From Maricaulis alexandrii (GTDB lineage: Bacteria > Pseudomonadota > Alphaproteobacteria > Caulobacterales > Maricaulaceae), in contig NZ_SWKP01000007.1 of NCBI RefSeq assembly GCF_005871165.1, forward strand, positions 310,001-374,000: a stretch of DNA of 64,000 bases, written 5' to 3'. Both the position numbers and the translations under genes were made by a program. How positions within the stretch are numbered: the first letter of the stretch is position 1; every line of letters starts with the position of its first letter. Below the pieces are notes generated by a model. The model made no database searches. It was not told the origin of the DNA and saw only the letters and a program-made list of their open reading frames with translations. Of the stretch, positions 58,675 through 64,000 are shown piece after piece.

Positions 58675-60570
58675 CTAGCCCAGTCGACCCAGCTCCTTGA
58701 GCTTGGCGATGACTTGGTCGGCGGCCTCTTCGGCAGAGATCGACGTGGTGTCGACGCGGATTTCCGGGGCTTCCGGCTCTTCATACGGACTGTCGAAACC
58801 GGTGAAGTTCTTGATCTCGCCAGCCTTGGCCTTCTTGTAGAGGCCTTTCGGATCGCGCTCCATGCAGACTTCGAGCGGCGTATCGACAAAGACCTCGATG
58901 AACTCGCCCTCTTCAACCAGTTCGCGGACCATGCGGCGCTCGGAGCGGAAAGGCGAGATGAAGGAACAGGTCACCAGCAGACCGGCCTCCACGAAGAGCT
59001 TCCCGACCTCGCCGATGCGACGGATGTTCTCCACCCGGTCCTCATCCGTGAAGCCGAGATCGCGATTGAGACCGTGGCGGACATTGTCGCCATCCAGCGA
59101 ATAAGTGTGGTGACCGGCCGTGGCGAGCTTGCGCTCGACAATATTGGCGACGGTCGACTTGCCCGCACCGGACAGGCCGGTGAACCAGAGAATGGCCGGC
59201 TTTTGGGCCTTCAGCTGGGCCCGGTCGGCCTTGGTCACATCCATCGCATGATGGTGGATGTTGGAGGCGCGGCGCAGGCCGAAGCTGATCATCCCGGCAC
59301 CGACCGTCTGGTTGGTGAAACGGTCGATCAGGATGAAGGCACCCATGTCCCGGATCGTGTGATAGGGGTCGAAGGCGATGGGACGGGCCGTCGACACATT
59401 GCACATGCCGATCCCGTTCATCTCCAGCTTGCGGCTGGGCTTCTTCTCATAGGTGTTGATGTCGACCTTGTGTTTCAGGGCCGAAATCGTCGCCGGGGTC
59501 GAGGCCGTACCGATCTTGAGCAGATAGGAGCGCCCCGGCAGGAGGTCGTCCTCCGCCATCCACAGGATCTCGGCGGCAAACTGGTCGGACACTTCCGGGC
59601 GTTCCTCGGCCGCGGCCAGGACATCACCGCGGGAAATGTCGATCTCGTGGTTCAGCACCAGGGTGACCGCGTCACCGGCCTGGGCCATTTCCAGGTCACC
59701 GTCAGCCGTGACGATACGCTCGACATTCGCCGCAAGGCCCGACTGGGAGACAACGATGGCATCGCCCGGCTTCACCTTGCCCGACACGATGGTGCCGGAA
59801 TAACCCCGAAAGTTCAGGTTCGGTCGGTTGACCCACTGGACCGGCATGCGGAAGGGTTCGGACTCGATGTCCGTGGTAACATCCAGATCTTCCAGATGCT
59901 CGATCAGGGTCGGCCCCTTGTACCAGGACATGGACTCCGAGTGCCGGGTGACATTGTCGCCATAACGCGCCGACATCGGAATCGGCGTGATGGTCTCAAA
60001 GCCGAGTTCCTCGGCATTCTTCATGTAATCGGCAACGATCTCGTGGAAACGGGTCCGGCCATGCTCGACCAGGTCCATCTTGTTGACCGCCAGGACGATG
60101 TGGCGAATGCCCATCATGCGCGCGATATAGGTGTGTCGCAGCGTCTGGACGAGCACGCCCTTGCGCGCATCGATCATCATCACGGCGACATCAGCGGTGG
60201 ACGCACCGGTCGCCATGTTGCGCGTATACTGCTCGTGACCGGGCGTATCGGCGACGACGAATTTGCGCTTTTCCGTAGCGAAGAAGCGATAGGCCACATC
60301 GATCGTGATGCCCTGCTCGCGCTCGGCTTCCAGACCGTCGAGCAGGAGCGCGAAATCGATCTCGTCACCCGCCGTACCGTGCTTGCGACTGTCGCGCTCG
60401 AGCACATTGATCTGGTCTTCGAACAGCAGCTTGCTGTCGAACAGGAGGCGGCCGATCAGGGTCGACTTGCCGTCATCGACGGAGCCGCAGGTCAGGAAGC
60501 GCAGCACGCCGTGCTGGCCCGACTGGGTCAGGCGGTCCATGACGTCGGTGCGGGAGTTCTGGGTGTCCAT
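58675..60570 (-). CDS. cysNC: Bifunctional sulfate adenylyltransferase large subunit / APS kinase
   Basis: A 631-aa fusion. The N-terminal CysN GTPase part (to about 440) has [28 protein letters not shown] and NKMDL. The C-terminal CysC APS-kinase part (about 455-631) has [11 protein letters not shown] and GLYKKA. Together with CysD it turns sulfate into APS and then PAPS. Its ATG overlaps the cysD stop by one base. The CysNC fusion is common in alphaproteobacteria and is often linked to sulfation. Confidence 0.96.
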   Translation of the reverse strand: MDTQNSRTDVMDRLTQSGQHGVLRFLTCGSVDDGKSTLIGRLLFDSKLLFEDQINVLERDSRKHGTAGDEIDFALLLDGLEAEREQGITIDVAYRFFATEKRKFVVADTPGHEQYTRNMATGASTADVAVMMIDARKGVLVQTLRHTYIARMMGIRHIVLAVNKMDLVEHGRTRFHEIVADYMKNAEELGFETITPIPMSARYGDNVTRHSESMSWYKGPTLIEHLEDLDVTTDIESEPFRMPVQWVNRPNLNFRGYSGTIVSGKVKPGDAIVVSQSGLAANVERIVTADGDLEMAQAGDAVTLVLNHEIDISRGDVLAAAEERPEVSDQFAAEILWMAEDDLLPGRSYLLKIGTASTPATISALKHKVDINTYEKKPSRKLEMNGIGMCNVSTARPIAFDPYHTIRDMGAFILIDRFTNQTVGAGMISFGLRRASNIHHHAMDVTKADRAQLKAQKPAILWFTGLSGAGKSTVANIVERKLATAGHHTYSLDGDNVRHGLNRDLGFTDEDRVENIRRIGEVGKLFVEAGLLVTCSFISPFRSERRMVRELVEEGEFIEVFVDTPLEVCMERDPKGLYKKAKAGEIKNFTGFDSPYEEPEAPEIRVDTTSISAEEAADQVIAKLKELGRLG

Positions 60571-61535
60571 CAGAAATAGCCCTCGCGCTTCTTCTTCTCC
60601 ATCGACCCGGCCTCGTCATGGTCGATCAGGCGGCCGGAGCGTTCCGACGTCCGGGCGGTCAGCATTTCCAGGACAATCTCCTCCAGCGACTGTGCGCTGG
60701 ATTCGATGGCACCGGTAAGTGGATAACAGCCGAGCGTCCGGAAGCGGACCATGCGCAGATCCGGCTTCTCCCCGTCCTTCAGGGGCAGGCGTTCGTCATC
60801 GACCATGATGATCTGGCCGTCACGTTCCACGACCGGGCGGTGCGCTGCGTAGTAGAGCGGCACGATCGGAATGTCGTCTTCCAGGATGTATTGCCAGATA
60901 TCCAGCTCGGTCCAGTTGGACAGGGGGAAGACCCGGATGGATTCACCCTTGCGGATCTTGGTGTTGTAATTGCGCCAGAGTTCCGGGCGCTGGTTCTTCG
61001 GATCCCAGCCATGATTGGTGTCACGGAAGGAGAAGATGCGCTCCTTGGCGCGGGATTTTTCCTCGTCACGGCGGGCACCACCAAAAGCCGCATCATAACC
61101 GTGACGGTTCATGGCCGCGCGCAGGGCTTCGGTCTTGAGCAATTGGGTGTGCAATTGCGAGCCGCTGTCCCAGGGATTCACGCCCCGATCGACGGCTTCC
61201 TGGTTGACCTCGACGCGCAGTTCCAGGCCGAGGGCTTCGGCAAGGGCGTCACGATAGGTGATCATGTCGCGGAATTTGAAAGTCGTGTCCACGTGCTGCA
61301 GCGGAAACGGCGGACGCGACGGATAGAAGGCCTTCAGGGCCAGGTGCAGCATGACCGCACTGTCCTTGCCGATCGAGTAGAGCATGACCGGATTGGAGAA
61401 CTCGGACGCCACCTCGCGCATGATGTGGATGCTTTCCGCTTCCAGCGCCTTGAGGTGCGCAGACAGGGGGCGTTCGCGCAGCTTGGCCGATTTGAACCGC
61501 TCGGCATAATTGCGGACATCACTCTGGATCGACAT
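60570..61535 (-). CDS. cysD: Sulfate adenylyltransferase small subunit
   Basis: A 321-aa ATP-sulfurylase subunit making APS. The PP-loop [17 protein letters not shown] and [16 protein letters not shown] are intact, and the C-terminal end EKKKREGYF is typical. The ATG at 61535 has GGAAGGA upstream. It lies 28 bases after the sulfotransferase gene and overlaps cysNC by one base. Confidence 0.96.
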   Translation of the reverse strand: MSIQSDVRNYAERFKSAKLRERPLSAHLKALEAESIHIMREVASEFSNPVMLYSIGKDSAVMLHLALKAFYPSRPPFPLQHVDTTFKFRDMITYRDALAEALGLELRVEVNQEAVDRGVNPWDSGSQLHTQLLKTEALRAAMNRHGYDAAFGGARRDEEKSRAKERIFSFRDTNHGWDPKNQRPELWRNYNTKIRKGESIRVFPLSNWTELDIWQYILEDDIPIVPLYYAAHRPVVERDGQIIMVDDERLPLKDGEKPDLRMVRFRTLGCYPLTGAIESSAQSLEEIVLEMLTARTSERSGRLIDHDEAGSMEKKKREGYF

Positions 61536-61563
61536 GTCGTGGATTCCTTCCGCCCGTTGGCGA

Positions 61564-62379
61564 TCAGGTATTGGAACGTTCGGCGAGCTTGGCGTCGGAA
61601 TAATAGGAAGCGGTCTCGGAATATCCGCACGCTTCCATGGCCTCGCCACAGACTTCGCGGAAGATATCGATCTGCTCGGCCGACCAGTCCAGCTCGTCAA
61701 TGCTGCGCGGGACCTCGTTCAGCGCACCGCTGGATTGCGGCCGGTCGCTGCGGAAGAAACCGAGCATTTTCTCGCTCTGCTCCTCGCTCAGCTCGAGGAA
61801 GGTCGACAGGCGGGCGGTCACCAGTTCGGGATAATGGTGCAAATCGAACTGATCGACCTCGAAGAAAGCACAACGCAAGCGCTCGCGGCTTTCCTTCCAG
61901 GACATCACACAATCACGCCAGATTTCGCAGTGCGTACGGAAATCGGCCTGGGGAAATTTGAGAACGGCAGAGCGGATCACTTCAAGACCCCGGCGCTGGG
62001 CGTAGATCACCCGCATCGTCGGGAAGACTTTCTGCATGTGCGGGATGGCGACGATCCCGTCCTTGCCCGGCGTCTTGTCGACGAAACCGTCACCGCCATA
62101 GAGGTTGTGGTAGACGGTGCGCACCGGCTCGACCAGAAGATTGCGGAATTCGGCGATGTCCACATGGTGCAGCATGTGGCGCTCGCTCTTCGCCTGGAAT
62201 TTGTGCCGCTCGAAATACATGTTCGTGGCACGGTGAAGCGCGTGCATGATCGGGAAGAAATGCCCTTCACCATGGTGCGGCATTTCCAAAGTCTTGCGGA
62301 CCGTATTGAGCATCACGCTGGTTCCGGAACGGCCGGAGCCAACGATGAAAATCGGCGATTCTACACTTTGATCAGACAA
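61564..62379 (-). CDS. PAPS-dependent sulfotransferase
   Basis: A 271-aa sulfotransferase. The 5'-phosphosulfate loop is [14 protein letters not shown] near the N terminus (about residues 10-23). The 3'-phosphate loop region is [16 protein letters not shown] at 62379 with GGAAGAG 7 bases upstream places the loop where the family has it; an ATG 30 codons earlier lacks a ribosome site. It transfers sulfate from PAPS to an acceptor, probably a sugar. It is the first gene of the run that also makes PAPS. Confidence 0.85.
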   Translation of the reverse strand: MSDQSVESPIFIVGSGRSGTSVMLNTVRKTLEMPHHGEGHFFPIMHALHRATNMYFERHKFQAKSERHMLHHVDIAEFRNLLVEPVRTVYHNLYGGDGFVDKTPGKDGIVAIPHMQKVFPTMRVIYAQRRGLEVIRSAVLKFPQADFRTHCEIWRDCVMSWKESRERLRCAFFEVDQFDLHHYPELVTARLSTFLELSEEQSEKMLGFFRSDRPQSSGALNEVPRSIDELDWSAEQIDIFREVCGEAMEACGYSETASYYSDAKLAERSNT

Positions 62380-62667
62380 ATCTGCGCTCTTCCGTAAGTT
62401 TCCAGTTGGTCCGCTCGCCCGAAAAACGGGCCAGACCTTGAAGTGGGCGCTTCCCCCGGCCCTGTCCATGTTAACACTGCGAATGTCCTGGTGTCAGTCA
62501 CTCGCCGGCGTCAACGTCCCCGATTTCGGAACTTCATGCAGTCTCATTCCGAAATCATTTCCAGTATTCAACAAGAATGCTGCACTGCGCAATCAGCTTT
62601 CCGGGTCTCATAACGGGCATTGCGCCCGAAATGCCATGGCCGAGTGCACACTCCGTCGCGCTCTTTC
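62380..62667. other. Intergenic region with AT-rich inverted repeat
   Basis: 288 bases between the sulfotransferase and rfbC without a supported gene. It is AT-richer than the flanks and should hold the sulfotransferase promoter and the rfbC transcript end. Confidence 0.5.
62522..62556. promoter_or_regulatory. 10-bp inverted repeat upstream of sulfotransferase operon
   Basis: GATTTCGGAA and TTCCGAAATC pair perfectly across 15 bases, about 145 bases upstream of the sulfotransferase start. An operator is possible; so is a hairpin at the 3' end of rfbC. Confidence 0.4.
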
Positions 62668-63231
62668 CTATTTTTCGTAGCGGAATGGCGTGCTGAAGTC
62701 GGCCCAGCCCTTCGCCGCCTCGTCTTTCGCCGACAATTTGACGTCAGACGTCCCGATGGGCCAATCAATCCCGATGGCCGGATCATCATAGCGGACACAA
62801 CCATCACACTCCGGCGAATAGAAATCATCCACCTTGTAGACGACATGCGTGTCATCCTCGAGCGTCATGAAGCCGTGCAAAAACCCCTGCGGCACGAAAA
62901 TCTGGGTCCCGGTTTCGGCATCAAGCTCGGCACCGACCCAACGGCCAAAGGTCGGCGATCCGGCGCGCACATCCACTGCGACATCGAAAATCCGCCCTTG
63001 AAGAACGCGCACAAGCTTGGCCTGGGCATGCGGCGGCGCCTGGAAGTGCAGCCCGCGAACCGTGCCGCGGGCCACAGAACGGGAATGATTGTCCTGGACA
63101 AAATCCGCCGCAATGCCCGCCTCTGACCAGGCGCGGGCATTGTAGGTTTCGCTGAAGAAACCGCGATCATCGGCAAATCGGCGCGGCGTCACCAGTTTCA
63201 CTTCGGGGATGTCGAGCGTTTCGACCTGCAT
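62668..63231 (-). CDS. rfbC: dTDP-4-dehydrorhamnose 3,5-epimerase
   Basis: A 187-aa cupin-fold enzyme of the dTDP-L-rhamnose pathway. Motifs: DDRGFFSETYN, QDNHSRSVARGTVRGLHFQ with the catalytic His, VDVRAGSPTFG and FVPQGFLHGF. GAGGAAGTGG precedes the ATG. It is divergent from rfbA across about 206 bases. Confidence 0.95.
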   Translation of the reverse strand: MQVETLDIPEVKLVTPRRFADDRGFFSETYNARAWSEAGIAADFVQDNHSRSVARGTVRGLHFQAPPHAQAKLVRVLQGRIFDVAVDVRAGSPTFGRWVGAELDAETGTQIFVPQGFLHGFMTLEDDTHVVYKVDDFYSPECDGCVRYDDPAIGIDWPIGTSDVKLSAKDEAAKGWADFSTPFRYEK

Positions 63232-63437
63232 TCCACTTCCTCACTGCTCCCGATTGCCTGCCGCTTCTAGCGCAGGAATACGGCGCACACCACCGCCTGC
63301 GACTTGCAAATTACAACTGCATTCCATCGGCTTGAAACCCGTGTCTCCTCTGGCCTTGAGCAGGGGGGACTGATATGTCCTGAAGCGGATAACAACCGGC
63401 GGCAAACGTCGTCAGGGCAGGGTTCCGGGGGAGTTTC

Positions 63438-64000
63438 ATGAAGGGTATTGTTCTGGCTGGCGGCAGCGGTACGCGTCTGCATCCCATTACGCTGGCAACG
63501 TCGAAACAGCTTCTGCCCGTCTACGACAAGCCCATGGTCTACTACCCGATCTCGGTGCTCATGCATTCCGGGATCCGGGAGATTCTGATCATCACCACCC
63601 CGGAAGACCAGCCGGCCTTCAAGCGCCTGCTCGGCGACGGTTCCCAATGGGGCATCGAGCTGAGCTATACGATCCAGCCGAAGCCGGAAGGTTTGGCCCA
63701 GGCCTTCATCCTGGGCGCCGATTTTGTCGGCGACGACCAGGTCTGCCTGATCCTGGGTGACAATATTTTCTACGGCCACGGATTTGTCGACGTGCTGGCC
63801 AAGGCGCGCGCCCGCACTGACGGCGCAACCGTGTTCGGCTATCACGTGACGGACCCGGAGCGTTACGGCGTGGTCGAGTTCGATGCCCAGGGCCAGGCCC
63901 TGTCCATCGAGGAGAAGCCGGAAAAGCCGAAATCCAACTTCGCCGTGACCGGCCTGTATTTCTACGACAATGACGTTCTGCAAATTGCCAAGGACGTGAA
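63438..64000 (+). CDS. rfbA: Glucose-1-phosphate thymidylyltransferase (cut by window end)
   Basis: The first 187 residues of RfbA, which makes dTDP-glucose, the first step to dTDP-L-rhamnose. [16 protein letters not shown] at the start is the nucleotide loop; [28 protein letters not shown] and the [12 protein letters not shown] region are all family motifs. GGGGGA lies 5 bases before the ATG. The gene runs off the right edge; the full protein is usually about 290 aa. Confidence 0.95.
   Translation, partial: MKGIVLAGGSGTRLHPITLATSKQLLPVYDKPMVYYPISVLMHSGIREILIITTPEDQPAFKRLLGDGSQWGIELSYTIQPKPEGLAQAFILGADFVGDDQVCLILGDNIFYGHGFVDVLAKARARTDGATVFGYHVTDPERYGVVEFDAQGQALSIEEKPEKPKSNFAVTGLYFYDNDVLQIAKDV

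Overview
The window is GC-rich, gene-dense bacterial chromosome. It looks like an alphaproteobacterium of the Caulobacterales/Maricaulales type, probably a marine Hyphomonadaceae/Maricaulis-like organism. The grounds are the ruvCAB-ybgC-tolQRAB-pal-cpoB-tilS-ftsH-folP gene order, a MetH split into two adjacent genes, zapA-6S RNA-fthC, a large TonB-dependent receptor next to a Tat-exported PhoD phosphatase, and dispersed palindromic elements. The genus is inferred, not proven. No tRNA, rRNA, prophage, transposase or CRISPR array was seen.

Layout. 0-3.5 kb: two palindromic repeat elements, cysS with a small partner gene, folE, and a secreted DUF4168 protein. 3.5-9 kb: a leftward block of zinc alcohol dehydrogenase, PhoD phosphatase and TonB-dependent receptor. 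9-16 kb: rluD, a redoxin-like/2-oxoglutarate oxygenase fusion, a large secreted protein of unknown function, then a TetR regulator with a palindromic operator, a secreted cupin and an M24 peptidase. 16.1-31.4 kb: a 144-bp hairpin-bounded repeat, then the leftward housekeeping run ruvC-ruvA-ruvB, ybgC, tolQRAB-pal-cpoB, tilS, ftsH, folP, sugE. A hybrid histidine kinase and a SnoaL-like gene interrupt that run.

31.4-35.6 kb is the most unusual part. Two tandem genes encode Tat-exported proteins made almost wholly of a roughly 20-residue Asp/Gly/Arg repeat (consensus TDSDTGxYADPVGNGRG). A JmjC/cupin-4 hydroxylase gene follows, and a membrane-anchored beta-propeller lies downstream. A possible substrate-plus-hydroxylase pair is proposed. 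35.6-41.6 kb: tkt, pgi, yebC, a small unknown gene and ymdB. 41.7-49.2 kb: the methionine/SAM cycle (metF, split metH, metK, ahcY). Two copies of one operator-like palindrome sit between the divergent metF and metK. 49.3-51.2 kb: fthC, a probable 6S RNA, zapA and a coupled coiled-coil gene.

52-64 kb appears devoted to surface polysaccharide and sulfate: a GT2 glycosyltransferase, an SLC13-type (possibly sulfate) transporter, cysQ, and a leftward run of sulfotransferase-cysD-cysNC-MBOAT acyltransferase-AlgJ/AlgX-like protein, then rfbC and the start of rfbA at the right edge. Together these could make PAPS, sulfate a glycan, O-acetylate it and supply dTDP-rhamnose.
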